Assembly: GCA_963807005.1 (NCBI GenBank)
Contig: CAWDZK010000001.1
Span: forward strand, 806,001-870,000
Source: CAWDZK01 sp963807005
Lineage (GTDB): Bacteria; Actinomycetota; Actinomycetes; JACCUZ01
Length of the DNA: 64,000 bases
Reading direction: 5' to 3'
How positions within the stretch are numbered: position 1 is the first letter of the stretch; each line of letters opens with the position of its first letter. Shown here in pieces: positions 25,365 through 34,322 of the stretch. Made by a program: the position numbers and the translations under genes. Below the pieces are notes generated by a model. The model saw nothing but the letters and a program-made list of their open reading frames with translations, searched no databases and was not told the DNA's origin.

Positions 25365-26648
25365 ATGGAGAGGTTCCGCGTCGTCGGTGGCGCCCGGCTC
25401 GACGGCGACGTCCGGGTGACCGGCGCCAAGAACAGCGTGCTGAAGACGATGGCGGCAGCCCTGCTCGCGGAGGGCCGGACCACGCTGACCGAGGTGCCGC
25501 ACATCCTCGACGTCGAGATCATGGGCGAGCTGCTGCGCCGGCTCGGCTGCACGGTCGACTACGACCCGACCGACGCCACCGTCCACATCGACGTGCCTGC
25601 CGAGCTGGGGCACCAGGCCGACTACGACCTGGTCCGTCGCATCCGGGCGTCCATCTGCGTGCTCGGGCCGCTGCTCGCGCGATGCGGCCAGGCGGAGGTC
25701 GCGATGCCCGGCGGGGACGCGATCGGCAACCGGCCGCTCGACTTCCACATGGCCGGCCTGACCAAGCTCGGCGCCGAGCTCGACAACGAGCACGGGTACA
25801 TCGTCGGCCGGACGCCGAAGGGCCTGACGGGCGCGAGCGTGTGGCTGGACTTCCCCAGCGTCGGGGCGACCGAGAACGTGCTCATGGCCGCGGTGCTGGC
25901 GCAGGGCAGCACCGTCGTCGACAACGCCGCCCGCGAGCCCGAGATCGTCGACCTCTGCCAGATGCTGCTGCAGATGGGGGCGCAGATCGACGGCGTCGGT
26001 ACGTCGACGCTGACCATCGAGGGGGTGGACCGGCTGGCGCCAGCCACCCACGAGATCGTCCCGGACCGGATCGTCGCGGGGACCTGGGCCTTCGCCGCTG
26101 CCATGACCCGGGGTGACGTGTCGGTCCACAACGCCCGGCCCGAGCACCTCGAGATCGCACTGGACAAGCTGCGGACCGCCGGTGCCCGGATCGAGAGCAT
26201 CGCCGACGGGTTCCGCGTCGTGCAGGAGAACCGGCCGATCGCGGTCGACGCGGTCACCCTGCCGTACCCGGGCCTGGCCACCGACCTGCAGCCGCTGGTC
26301 ATGGCGCTGAACTCGGTCGCCGACGGCGCAGCCATGATCACCGAGAACATCTTCGAGGGTCGCTTCGTCTTCGCCAGCGAGCTGGCCCGGCTCGGTGCGC
26401 ACGTGCGGACCGACGGGCACCACGCGGTGGTCCGCGGCGTCGAGCGGCTCTCGGGCGCTCCCGTGCGCGCCAGCGACATCAGGGCCGGGGCTGCGCTCAC
26501 CATCGCCGGCCTGGTCGGTGAGGGCGTCACGCACGTCTACGACATCTTCCACGTGGACCGCGGCTACCCCGGTTTCGACGCGGCCCTGCGCGCGCTCGGT
26601 GCCGACGTCACCCGGGAGCCCGACCCGGACGCCGCGTTCGACCAGTGA
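25365..26648 (+). CDS. murA: UDP-N-acetylglucosamine 1-carboxyvinyltransferase
   Basis: 427-residue enzyme of the first committed step of peptidoglycan synthesis: enolpyruvyl transfer from PEP to UDP-GlcNAc. The substrate-binding GAKNSVLKTMAAAL is at residues 20-33. The catalytic loop reads MPGGDAIGNRP, with Asp118 where most MurA proteins have the fosfomycin-alkylated Cys. The same Cys-to-Asp change gives intrinsic fosfomycin resistance in mycobacteria and Chlamydia. The C-terminal Arg/Leu segment is intact. Start chosen at 25365; an in-frame ATG at 25356 would overlap the -10 box. Confidence 0.95.
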   Translation: MERFRVVGGARLDGDVRVTGAKNSVLKTMAAALLAEGRTTLTEVPHILDVEIMGELLRRLGCTVDYDPTDATVHIDVPAELGHQADYDLVRRIRASICVLGPLLARCGQAEVAMPGGDAIGNRPLDFHMAGLTKLGAELDNEHGYIVGRTPKGLTGASVWLDFPSVGATENVLMAAVLAQGSTVVDNAAREPEIVDLCQMLLQMGAQIDGVGTSTLTIEGVDRLAPATHEIVPDRIVAGTWAFAAAMTRGDVSVHNARPEHLEIALDKLRTAGARIESIADGFRVVQENRPIAVDAVTLPYPGLATDLQPLVMALNSVADGAAMITENIFEGRFVFASELARLGAHVRTDGHHAVVRGVERLSGAPVRASDIRAGAALTIAGLVGEGVTHVYDIFHVDRGYPGFDAALRALGADVTREPDPDAAFDQ

Positions 26649-26675
26649 GCTGCCGCGACCGGCGCTCCGGCCGGC

Positions 26676-27002
26676 TCAGGACGCGGCGAGCAGGGCCCGG
26701 GCCCTGCTCTCGTCCTCCTCCAGGACCATCAGGCGCGGCCCGTCGGTGGTCGTGACCAGCCGGGCGCGGATGCCGCCGGCCTGCAGGCGCTGCCGATCGA
26801 CCTCACCTTCGATGAACGTCATCGGGGCGGCGACCGCGACCATGAGGCCGTACTCCTCGGCGCCGCCGCGACCGGCCTTGCGCTCCACCAGGGACGTGCT
26901 GCGGCCGCTGTAGGCCCAGCGGAGGATCAGGGCGAGCAGGCCGACGACCGCCACCGAGGTGATGAGGGCGCTCCAGTCCGGCACCGGTCCAGTGTCGCCC
27001 AT
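26676..27002 (-). CDS. Small membrane protein with DUF2007-like C-terminus
   Basis: 108-residue protein with one membrane helix (about residues 12-32, SALITSVAVVGLLALILRWAY) and a cytoplasmic alpha/beta domain (APMTFIEGEVDRQRLQAGGIRARLV ... DESRARALL, given in two parts). The spacing of that segment resembles DUF2007 'putative signal transducing' proteins. It is divergent from the dehydrogenase with only 24 bases between starts. Role unknown. Confidence 0.65.
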   Translation of the reverse strand: MGDTGPVPDWSALITSVAVVGLLALILRWAYSGRSTSLVERKAGRGGAEEYGLMVAVAAPMTFIEGEVDRQRLQAGGIRARLVTTTDGPRLMVLEEDESRARALLAAS

Positions 27003-27012
27003 CCCGGCTGAT

Positions 27013-27018
27013 TAGGCT
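27013..27018 (+). promoter_or_regulatory. Candidate -10 box for 3-hydroxybutyryl-CoA dehydrogenase
   Basis: TAGGCT ends eight bases before the ATG at 27027 in the 24-base divergent gap; consistent with leaderless initiation. Confidence 0.4.
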
Positions 27019-27026
27019 CCCGCACC

Positions 27027-27884
27027 ATGACCGGAACAACTGTCGCCGTCGTCGGAGCTGGCCTCATGGGCTCCGGCATCGCCCAGGTCTCCGCGGCAGC
27101 GGGACACGACGTCGTGCTGCGCGACGTGACCGACGAGGCTCTCGGCCGGGGAAGAGCCGCGATCGAGAAGTCGCTGACCCGCTTCGTCGCCAAGGGCACC
27201 CTCGACCCGGCCGACGCTGAGGCCGCCCTCGGGCGGATCACCACCACGACCGACCTCGACGCGGCCGGTGCCGCCGATGTCGTCGTCGAGGCGGCCTTCG
27301 AGAGTCTCGAGGTCAAGCAGGAGGTGTTCCGGGAGCTGGACCGGATCTGCCGCGACGGAGCCGTGCTCGGCACCAACACCAGCGCCATCCCGATCACGAC
27401 GATCGCGGCGGTGACGGGACGACCCGAGGCCGTCGTGGGGACCCACTTCTTCTCACCGGTGCCGATGATGGCGCTCTGCGAGCTGGTGCGCGGCTACAAG
27501 ACCAGCGACGAGACGCTGGCAGCCGCCCGGGCCTTCGCCGAGGGCGTCGGCAAGACCTGCGTCGTCGTGAACCGCGATGTCGCGGGGTTCGTCACGACCC
27601 GGTTGATCAGTGCGCTGGCGATGGAGGCGGTCCGGCTGGTCGAGACCGGCGTCGCGACCGCCGAGGACATCGACACCGCGTGCCGGCTGGGCTTCGGCCA
27701 CGCGATGGGGCCGCTGGCGACGATCGACCTCACCGGGGTCGACATCCTGCGCAACGCGAGCATGAACATCTACACCGACACCGCGGACGAGAAGTTCTTC
27801 CCGCCGGAGTCGCTGTCGCGGATGGTCGCGGCCGGCGACCTGGGCCGCAAGTCCGGCCGGGGCTTCTACGCCTACGACGGCTAG
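27027..27884 (+). CDS. 3-hydroxybutyryl-CoA dehydrogenase
   Basis: 285-residue NAD(P)-dependent dehydrogenase that interconverts acetoacetyl-CoA and 3-hydroxybutyryl-CoA. The dinucleotide fold begins VAVVGAGLMGSGIAQ. The catalytic region has NTSAIPIT and GTHFFSPVPMM, with the catalytic His in GTHFF and Glu in CELVRG. The C-terminal helical domain ends GRKSGRGFYAYDG. It fits with thiolase (53473) and crotonyl-CoA carboxylase/reductase (51559) in the ethylmalonyl-CoA pathway; a double-length paralogue lies at 42117. Confidence 0.93.
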   Translation: MTGTTVAVVGAGLMGSGIAQVSAAAGHDVVLRDVTDEALGRGRAAIEKSLTRFVAKGTLDPADAEAALGRITTTTDLDAAGAADVVVEAAFESLEVKQEVFRELDRICRDGAVLGTNTSAIPITTIAAVTGRPEAVVGTHFFSPVPMMALCELVRGYKTSDETLAAARAFAEGVGKTCVVVNRDVAGFVTTRLISALAMEAVRLVETGVATAEDIDTACRLGFGHAMGPLATIDLTGVDILRNASMNIYTDTADEKFFPPESLSRMVAAGDLGRKSGRGFYAYDG

Positions 27885-28056
27885 CGCCGCCACCGACGGC
27901 CGACGGCCGTCCCAGGAGTAACACAAGTCACAGCCGTCCCAGCGTGGCGTCAAGAAATCCTCAAGTCCCGGTCGTACCGTCGCTCGTAAGAGCGGTGGGG
28001 CAACCTCGTCTCGCCCTCACGCGTCATAGGGGTAGGAGCGAGGGAGGGTGGTGGGG

Positions 28057-28374
28057 ATGGCTGTCGTCGTCGCGACCGAACGCGAGGTCGTGCTGTCCGG
28101 CCGGCTGGACGTCAGCACCGCGGCCGACGTCCGGGCGGCTCTGCACGAGGCCATCGACCTGGGCGCCGGTGACCTGGCGGTCGACCTCGCCGCGGTCGAC
28201 CTCGTCGACGCCACCGGCCTGGGCGTCCTGCTCGGCGCCGACCGCCGGGCCAAGCTGATGGGGCGGCGGATCGTCCTGCGCGACGCCGCCCCCCGGGTCC
28301 GGCGCATCCTGCGGGTCACCCGGCTGCACCGGGTCCTCACGCTCGACGCCGCCGAGGAGCACCTGGCGGTCTGA
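28057..28374 (+). CDS. STAS-domain protein (anti-sigma factor antagonist type)
   Basis: 105-residue single STAS domain. The usual phosphorylation loop reads LVDATGLGVLL, so the phosphoacceptor position is Thr in a D-A-T-G motif. Proteins of this kind bind anti-sigma kinases such as RsbW. Start ATG at 28057 follows GGAGGG; GTG codons at 28048 and 28051 are possible. No partner kinase is adjacent; the SpoIIE phosphatase at 35363 could act on it. It precedes ecm by 53 bases, but ecm appears to have its own promoter. Confidence 0.85.
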   Translation: MAVVVATEREVVLSGRLDVSTAADVRAALHEAIDLGAGDLAVDLAAVDLVDATGLGVLLGADRRAKLMGRRIVLRDAAPRVRRILRVTRLHRVLTLDAAEEHLAV

Positions 28375-28414
28375 CCCCGAGCCGGGTAGTCCCGGCCGCC
28401 CGGTTACCGGTGAG

Positions 28415-28420
28415 TAGGAT
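28415..28420 (+). promoter_or_regulatory. Candidate -10 box for ethylmalonyl-CoA mutase
   Basis: TAGGAT ends seven bases before the GTG at 28428, consistent with leaderless transcription. Confidence 0.4.
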
Positions 28421-28427
28421 CCGCCCT

Positions 28428-30449
28428 GTGCGGGACCAACCCTGGGTCATGCGGACCTACGCCGGGCACTCCTCGGCTGCTGAGTCCAACGCGCTGTTCC
28501 GGCGCAACCTCGACAAGGGCCAGACCGGCCTGTCGGTGGCCTTCGACCTCCCGACCCAGACCGGGTACGACCCCGACCACGAGCTGTCCCGCGGTGAGGT
28601 CGGGAAGGTCGGCGTCCCGGTCAGCCACCTCGGTGACGTACGCGCGTTGTTCGACGGCATCCCGCTCACCGGGATGAACACCTCGATGACCATCAACGCC
28701 ACGGCCATGTGGCTGTTCGCGCTCTACGAGTCCGTCGCCCTCGAGCAGGCGGGCGTCGACCCGGCCGACCCGGCCGCCACCGAGGTGCGCGCCCAGCTGG
28801 CCGGCACCACCCAGAACGACATCGTCAAGGAGTACCTGTCCCGCGGGACCTACGCCTTCCCGCCGGCTGCGTCGATGCGCCTCACCACCGACCTCATCGC
28901 CTACACGGTCGCGCAGGTCCCGCGGTTCAACCCGATCAACATCTGCAGCTACCACCTGCAGGAGGCCGGCGCCACGCCGGTGCAGGAGATCTCCTTCGCG
29001 ATGTCGACGGCGGTCGCGGTGCTGGACGCCGTGCGCGACTCGGGCCAGGTGCCGCCGGACCGGTTCCCCGAGGTCGTCGCGCGGGTCTCGTTCTTCGTGA
29101 ACGCCGGCGTGCGCTTCGTCGAGGAGATGTGCAAGCTGCGGGCGCTCGTCCAGCTCTGGGACGAGACCACCAGCGACCGCTACGGCGTCACCGACCCGAA
29201 GGCGCGGCGGCTGCGCTACGGCGTGCAGGTGAACTCGCTCGGTCTGACCGAGGCGCAACCCGAGAACAACGTGGCGCGCATCGTGCTGGAGATGCTTGCG
29301 GTGACCCTCTCCAAGGACGCGCGGGCGCGAGCGGTGCAGCTGCCGGCGTGGAACGAGGCGCTCGGTCTGCCCCGGCCGTGGGACCAGCAGTGGTCGCTGC
29401 GCATCCAGCAGGTGCTGGCCTACGAGTCCGACCTGCTCGAGTACGACGACCTGTTCGCCGGCTCGACCGTGGTGGAGGCGAAGGTCGCCGAGCTCGCCGG
29501 AGCCGCGAGGACGGAGATGTCCCGGATCGAGCAGATGGGCGGCGCGGTGGCCGCGGTCGAGAACGGCTACCTCAAGTCCGAGCTGGTCGCCTCGCACTCC
29601 CGTCGCCGGGCCCGGGTCGAGGCGGGCACGGACGTGGTCGTGGGCGTCAACCGGTTCACCGAGACCGAGCCGAGCCCGTTGACCGCCGACCTCGGCACCG
29701 CGATCCAGACCGTCGACCCGGGCGTCGAGCAGCGCGCCGTCGCGGCCGTGCGGGCGTGGCGCGCCGGTCGCGACGGCGCGACCGTCGACTCCAGCCTCTC
29801 AGCGTTGCGGGCCACCGCGGCGGGCACCGACAACCTGGTCCCCGCGACCCTGGCGTGCGCGCGTGCCGGCGTCACAACGGGGGAGTGGGCCGGGGTCCTG
29901 CGCGAGGTGTTCGGCTCCTACCGGGCGCCGACCGGCGTGGCCGCGGCGGTGGGGACGACGGAGGCGGACGGCGACCTGCTCGCCCTGCGCGACCTTGTGC
30001 GTCGCACCGGGGACGAGCTCGGGACCCGGCTGCGGCTGCTGGTCGGCAAGCCCGGGCTCGACGGCCACTCCAACGGTGCGGAGCAGATCGCGGTCCGGGC
30101 ACGCGACGCCGGCCTCGAGGTCGTGTACCAGGGCATCCGGCTCACCCCGGCCCAGATCGCGTCGGCCGCGGTGGAGGAGGGGGTGCACTGCGTCGGCCTT
30201 TCCATCCTGTCCGGCTCGCACCGCGAGCTGGTCCCCGACGTGCTCGGCCTCCTGCGCGAGGCGGGTGGCGGTGACGTCCCGGTCGTGGTCGGCGGGATCA
30301 TCCCGGCTGCCGACGCGCAGTGGCTGCTCGAGCGCGGGGTCGCCGGGGTGTTCACACCCAAGGACTACGGCATCACCGAGATCATCCGGCGGATCGTGGA
30401 GATCGTGCGGGAGTCGGCCGGCCTGCCGGCGAGCCGACCCGCTGGCTAG
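28428..30449 (+). CDS. ecm: Ethylmalonyl-CoA mutase (MeaA-type, B12-dependent)
   Basis: 673-residue single-chain mutase converting (2R)-ethylmalonyl-CoA to (2S)-methylsuccinyl-CoA in the ethylmalonyl-CoA pathway. The N-terminal TIM-barrel starts PWVMRTYAGHSSAAESN, keeping the Tyr of dicarboxylic acyl-CoA mutases, and has GTTQNDIVKEYLSRGTY with the matching Arg. The C-terminal B12 domain has GLDGHSNG (residues about 544-550), the DxHxxG base-off motif. It is shorter than methylmalonyl-CoA mutase and resembles Streptomyces MeaA. GTG at 28428 follows AGGA. The 3' end overlaps the convergent permease gene by four bases. Confidence 0.92.
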   Translation: MRDQPWVMRTYAGHSSAAESNALFRRNLDKGQTGLSVAFDLPTQTGYDPDHELSRGEVGKVGVPVSHLGDVRALFDGIPLTGMNTSMTINATAMWLFALYESVALEQAGVDPADPAATEVRAQLAGTTQNDIVKEYLSRGTYAFPPAASMRLTTDLIAYTVAQVPRFNPINICSYHLQEAGATPVQEISFAMSTAVAVLDAVRDSGQVPPDRFPEVVARVSFFVNAGVRFVEEMCKLRALVQLWDETTSDRYGVTDPKARRLRYGVQVNSLGLTEAQPENNVARIVLEMLAVTLSKDARARAVQLPAWNEALGLPRPWDQQWSLRIQQVLAYESDLLEYDDLFAGSTVVEAKVAELAGAARTEMSRIEQMGGAVAAVENGYLKSELVASHSRRRARVEAGTDVVVGVNRFTETEPSPLTADLGTAIQTVDPGVEQRAVAAVRAWRAGRDGATVDSSLSALRATAAGTDNLVPATLACARAGVTTGEWAGVLREVFGSYRAPTGVAAAVGTTEADGDLLALRDLVRRTGDELGTRLRLLVGKPGLDGHSNGAEQIAVRARDAGLEVVYQGIRLTPAQIASAAVEEGVHCVGLSILSGSHRELVPDVLGLLREAGGGDVPVVVGGIIPAADAQWLLERGVAGVFTPKDYGITEIIRRIVEIVRESAGLPASRPAG

Positions 30450-31273
30450 CTGTCCTCCCGGCGGCGGAACCGGAAGTAGCGCCGGGACAGGAGCAGGGCG
30501 GCCACCGCCCACACGGCGAGCACCAACGCCGTGCGCCCGAGCTCCCACGACCCGGCCAGCTCCTGACGCTGGAAGGAGTCCGGCAGGAACACCGACCGCA
30601 TGCCCTGGCACAGCCACTTCAACGGGAACAGTGCGGCCATCTGCTGCATCCACGGCGGCAGCTCGTCGTACTGGAAGAACACCCCGGAGGTGAACTGGAG
30701 GACCAGGACGACCGGCGTGACCAGCGCGGACGCACCGCGACCGTTGCGTGCGACGGCCGAGAAGGCGATGCCGAGCAGCGTGCAGCAGACCAGCCCGAGG
30801 GCGCTGACCCAGGTGAACACCCACCAGTCCGCCGGCCCGGTCGGCAGGGTCACGCCGAAGAGCAGCACGCCGATCGCCAGCATGGTGACCACCTGCACCA
30901 GGTAGACCGCCAGGACCAGCCCCACCTTGCCGATGAAGTAGGCGGTGGGCGGCATCGGGGTGCCTTGGAGCCGCTTGAGCGTCCCGTCGTCGCGCTCCTG
31001 GGGAATGACGATCGCCAGGTTCTGGAACGACGTGTAGACGATGCCGGAGGCCAGCATCCCGGCGAGGAAGTACTGGCTGAACGGCACCCCGGGAGCGACG
31101 TCCCCGGAGAAGGCCGAGCCGAACACGACGAGCAGCAGCACCGGCAGCAGCAGCGTGAAGAAGGCAGCCTCGCGGTCGCGTGAGAACGACAGCAGCTCGA
31201 TCCTGGCCCGGCTCAGCCCGACCGACCAGGTTCCCGGCAGCCGGGCGGCCGTGACCTCCGCCTGTGGCGTCAC
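30446..31273 (-). CDS. ABC-2 type transporter permease
   Basis: 275-residue ABC-2 exporter permease with six predicted membrane helices and the family segment IPQERDDGTLKRLQGTPMPPT after the second helix. It works with the ATPase encoded just upstream; the GTG start overlaps the ATPase stop (GTGA). Such pairs export drugs, lipids or antibiotics; the substrate is unknown. Confidence 0.9.
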   Translation of the reverse strand: MTPQAEVTAARLPGTWSVGLSRARIELLSFSRDREAAFFTLLLPVLLLVVFGSAFSGDVAPGVPFSQYFLAGMLASGIVYTSFQNLAIVIPQERDDGTLKRLQGTPMPPTAYFIGKVGLVLAVYLVQVVTMLAIGVLLFGVTLPTGPADWWVFTWVSALGLVCCTLLGIAFSAVARNGRGASALVTPVVLVLQFTSGVFFQYDELPPWMQQMAALFPLKWLCQGMRSVFLPDSFQRQELAGSWELGRTALVLAVWAVAALLLSRRYFRFRRREDS

Positions 31274-32121
31274 TGCCGACCCACCATGGCGAGGTAGACG
31301 TCCTCGAGCGTCGGTCTGGTCACGGCGAGGTCGGGGACCTCCCCGTCGAAGACAGCCGCCAGCTCGGCGACGGCGCGGGTCGGCTCCGAGGTCCGCACCG
31401 ACTTCGCGGTGCCGTCCCGGTCGGTCCAGGTCACCGTCGCGTCGGCCTGCTGGCGGCCTCCGAGGGCCGAAGGCTCGGACACCTCGATGATGCGGCCACC
31501 GCTGATGACTCCCACCCGGTGGGCGAGCCGTTCGGCCTCCTCGAGGTAGTGCGTCGTCAGCAGGATGGTCGTTCCTTCCTTCTCGAGGGTCTCGACGAGG
31601 TCCCAGAACTGCCGGCGGGCCGCGGGGTCGAAACCGGTCGTGGGCTCGTCGAGGAACAGCAGCTCGGGCCGGCCGAGGATGCCGAGCGCGACGTCGAGCC
31701 GTCGCCGCTGGCCGCCGGACAGCAGCCGGCTTCGCTGACCGGCGCTCTCCGAGAGACCGACCAGTGCGATGGCCTCGTCGGGGTCCCGGGCGGCCGGGTA
31801 GTAGCGGGCGAAATGGCGCACCGTCTCGGCCACCGTGAGCTCCGAGAGGTCGGTCACCGACTGGAGCACGATGCCCACTTTCGAGCGCCACCGCGGGGTG
31901 GCGCGGGCCGGGTCGACGCCCAGCACCGACACCTCGCCGGCGTCACGACGGCGGTAGCCCTCGAGGATCTCCACCGTCGTGGTCTTGCCGGCGCCGTTCG
32001 GCCCGAGCAGCGCGAAGACCTCGCCGCGGACGATGTCGAGGTCGATGCCGTCCACGGCCTTCCGCTCGCCGTAGTGGCGGACGAGGCCGCGTACCGTGAC
32101 GGCCGTTGCGTCGGGACCCAT
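31270..32121 (-). CDS. ABC transporter ATP-binding protein (DrrA/CcmA type)
   Basis: 283-residue ABC ATPase: Walker A GPNGAGKTTT, signature LLSGGQRRRLDVA, Walker B LLFLDEPTTGFD and H-loop TTHYLEEAE. A C-terminal DrrA-like extension (RPTLEDVYLAMVG) follows. Divergent from the MFS gene with 33 bases between starts. With the permease at 30446 it forms a two-gene exporter operon. Confidence 0.92.
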   Translation of the reverse strand: MGPDATAVTVRGLVRHYGERKAVDGIDLDIVRGEVFALLGPNGAGKTTTVEILEGYRRRDAGEVSVLGVDPARATPRWRSKVGIVLQSVTDLSELTVAETVRHFARYYPAARDPDEAIALVGLSESAGQRSRLLSGGQRRRLDVALGILGRPELLFLDEPTTGFDPAARRQFWDLVETLEKEGTTILLTTHYLEEAERLAHRVGVISGGRIIEVSEPSALGGRQQADATVTWTDRDGTAKSVRTSEPTRAVAELAAVFDGEVPDLAVTRPTLEDVYLAMVGRQ

Positions 32122-32154
32122 GGTCCGAGCATGCCAAACGGAGGGAGGGGGCGG

Positions 32155-33438
32155 GTGCGCACGCGCGGTCCGGTCGCCGGTGTCCTGCAGCGGGCCGCGC
32201 TCGACGTGCGGCCGCTGCAGCACCCGGACTTCCGGCGGCTCTTCCTCGGGCAGGGTGTCGCGTTCGTCGGCTTCCAGCTGACCGCGGTCGCCGTGCCGGT
32301 GCAGATGTACGCCGTGACCCGCTCCTCGGCCTGGGTCGGGCTGATCGGGCTGGCCGCTCTCGTGCCGCTCGTCCTGCTCGGCCTGTACGGCGGGTCGGTC
32401 TCGGACGCGGTGGACCGGCGGACGCTGCTGGTCTCGGCGTCCCTGGTGGCCTGGGTGGTCACCGGCGGGCTGCTGCTGCAGGCGCTGCTCGGGCCAGGCG
32501 ACCGCTGGATCCTGCTGGCCCTGGTGGCGCTGCAGTCGGGGGCGTTCGCGATGTCGTCGCCCACCCGTGGTGCCCTGGTGCCGCGGCTGCTCCCGCTCGA
32601 GCTGGTGCCGGCCGGAAACACCCTCAACTTCACCATGAGCAACCTCGGAGCCGTGCTCGGCCCGCTGATCGCCGGCGTCGTCCTCGTGCACGGCGGCTAC
32701 GCCTGGGCCTACGGGATCGACGCCGCGCTGTTCGGTGCCGGCCTCTACGCCGCCGTGCGGCTCCCGTCGATCAAGCCGCTGGGACACGTCGTCCGTCCGG
32801 GGCTGCGCTCGGTGGTGGCCGGGCTGCGGTTCATCGGCGCCCGGCCGATCCTGGTGATGTCGTTCGCCGTCGACATCGTGGCCATGGTGCTGGCGCTGCC
32901 GCGCGCGCTGTTCCCCGAGGTCGCGGACGAGCGGTTCGGCGGCGCGGGGGGCGCCGCGTGGTTGTTCGCGGCGATCAGCATCGGCGCGGTGGCGGCCGGC
33001 CTCGCCTCGGGGTGGATCGGCCGGGTCGACCGCCAGGGTGTGGCGCTGGTCGGAGCGATCGCGGTGTGGGGGACGGCGGTGGCGGTCGCCGGGCTCGCTC
33101 ACGCGCTGTGGCTGGTGGTCCTGCTCCTGGCGGTCGCCGGTGCGGCCGACCTGGTCTCCGGGGTCTTCCGGCAGACGATCCTGCAGGTGTTCGCGCCGGA
33201 CGAGATGCGCGGGCGGCTGCAGGGCGTGTTCATCGTGGTGGTGGCAGGCGGTCCGCGACTCGGCGACGTGCGCTCCGGCGCGACCGCGGCGGTGGTGGGA
33301 GCGGAGGCGTCCTGGGTGGGCGGCGGGATCGCCTGCGTCGTGGTGGTGGCCGTGCTGGCGGTGTTCTCCCCGGCTCTCCGCCGCTACCGGGCCCGTACGC
33401 CGGACAATGCCGTGGACGGGCCCGGGAGCGCGCCCTAG
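32155..33438 (+). CDS. MFS transporter (EntS-like exporter)
   Basis: 427-residue major facilitator of the EntS/MFS_3 type with about twelve helices. The N-terminal HPDFRRLFLGQGVAFVGFQ and the loop GGSVSDAVDRRTLL (motif A-like) support the call. GTG at 32155 follows GGAGGGAGGGG; an ATG at 32131 is the alternative. The C-terminal segment GGPRLGDVRSGA is family-typical. Probably exports small molecules. It ends 11 bases before the GNAT gene. Confidence 0.88.
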   Translation: MRTRGPVAGVLQRAALDVRPLQHPDFRRLFLGQGVAFVGFQLTAVAVPVQMYAVTRSSAWVGLIGLAALVPLVLLGLYGGSVSDAVDRRTLLVSASLVAWVVTGGLLLQALLGPGDRWILLALVALQSGAFAMSSPTRGALVPRLLPLELVPAGNTLNFTMSNLGAVLGPLIAGVVLVHGGYAWAYGIDAALFGAGLYAAVRLPSIKPLGHVVRPGLRSVVAGLRFIGARPILVMSFAVDIVAMVLALPRALFPEVADERFGGAGGAAWLFAAISIGAVAAGLASGWIGRVDRQGVALVGAIAVWGTAVAVAGLAHALWLVVLLLAVAGAADLVSGVFRQTILQVFAPDEMRGRLQGVFIVVVAGGPRLGDVRSGATAAVVGAEASWVGGGIACVVVVAVLAVFSPALRRYRARTPDNAVDGPGSAP

Positions 33439-33441
33439 GGT
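33436..33441 (+). promoter_or_regulatory. Candidate -10 box for the GNAT gene
   Basis: TAGGGT contains the MFS stop codon TAG and ends eight bases before the ATG at 33450; leaderless initiation is plausible. Confidence 0.35.
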
Positions 33442-33449
33442 CGCGGCCC

Positions 33450-34322
33450 ATGCCCGCACCCCGGTACCTCGCTGCTCGCGCCGGACGATCCGAGGCCGCC
33501 GGGCTGGCAGCCGCGCTCGCAGCCTGGACCCCGCCGACCTGGGCCGGCCAGCTCCACCCCGGCGACGTGGGCTGGCAGCTCCGGCTGGAGGACGACCAGG
33601 TGGACGGGTCGTTCCTCGTGGTCCGGGACGCGAGGACGGTCGTCGCGGTCGGTCTGGTGGACGGTCCGCACGCCCTCCGGCTGGCCGTCGACCCGGCGCG
33701 CTCGCACGACCCGGCGCTGGCCGGCTCTCTCGCCGACGCCCTCGAGGACGTCGTCGGCGAGGGCGAGGCGTGGGCCGACGGCGCGCCGCTCGCCGCCTGG
33801 CGGGCGGCCCTGGCAGACCGCGGCTGGCGGGCCGCCTCCGACAGCTGGGTCGCCCTGCACCGCTCGCTCGCCGGCTCGGGCGGGTCGCTGCCTGCGGGGG
33901 TCGCGCCGGTGGCCGGAGAGCACGACGTCGCCGACCGGGTGGCGGTGCAGCGGGCGGCGTTCGAGGGCTCCACCTTCACGGTGGCGCGCTGGGGCCAGAT
34001 GGCCGACGGCCCGACGTACCACCACGAGCTGGACCTGCTGGCGCGGGACGCGGACGGCACACCGGTGGCGGCAGGAACGGCGTGGTCGGCCGGCCCCGGA
34101 CGGTGCGCGGTGCTCGAGCCGGTGGGGACGCACCGCGACCACCAGCGGCTCGGTCACGGCCGACGGCTGCTGGCCGGGCTGTGCGCCCAGCTCGCTGCGG
34201 CGGGCGCCGCGAGCGTGGCTGTCGCGACGCCCGCCTCGAACGAGGGCGCGGTGCGGGCCTATACGTCCGCGGGGTTCCGGGTGCTGGGCCTGCTCACGGA
34301 CATGCACCGGCCGGCTGGCTGA
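33450..34322 (+). CDS. GNAT family N-acetyltransferase
   Basis: 290-residue protein with a C-terminal acetyltransferase fold: LEPVGTHRDHQRLGHGRRLL is the acetyl-CoA-binding motif (R/Q-x-x-G-x-G/A), followed by TPASNEGAVRAYTSAGF. The N-terminal half looks like a degenerate second GNAT domain. Substrate unknown. Its 3' end overlaps the convergent D-amino-acid oxidase gene by 29 bases. Confidence 0.82.
   Translation: MPAPRYLAARAGRSEAAGLAAALAAWTPPTWAGQLHPGDVGWQLRLEDDQVDGSFLVVRDARTVVAVGLVDGPHALRLAVDPARSHDPALAGSLADALEDVVGEGEAWADGAPLAAWRAALADRGWRAASDSWVALHRSLAGSGGSLPAGVAPVAGEHDVADRVAVQRAAFEGSTFTVARWGQMADGPTYHHELDLLARDADGTPVAAGTAWSAGPGRCAVLEPVGTHRDHQRLGHGRRLLAGLCAQLAAAGAASVAVATPASNEGAVRAYTSAGFRVLGLLTDMHRPAG

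Noticed and set aside
28428..30449. Call as methylmalonyl-CoA mutase
   Set aside because: Length and N-terminal sequence match MeaA/ethylmalonyl-CoA mutase, and ccr and epimerase are nearby.
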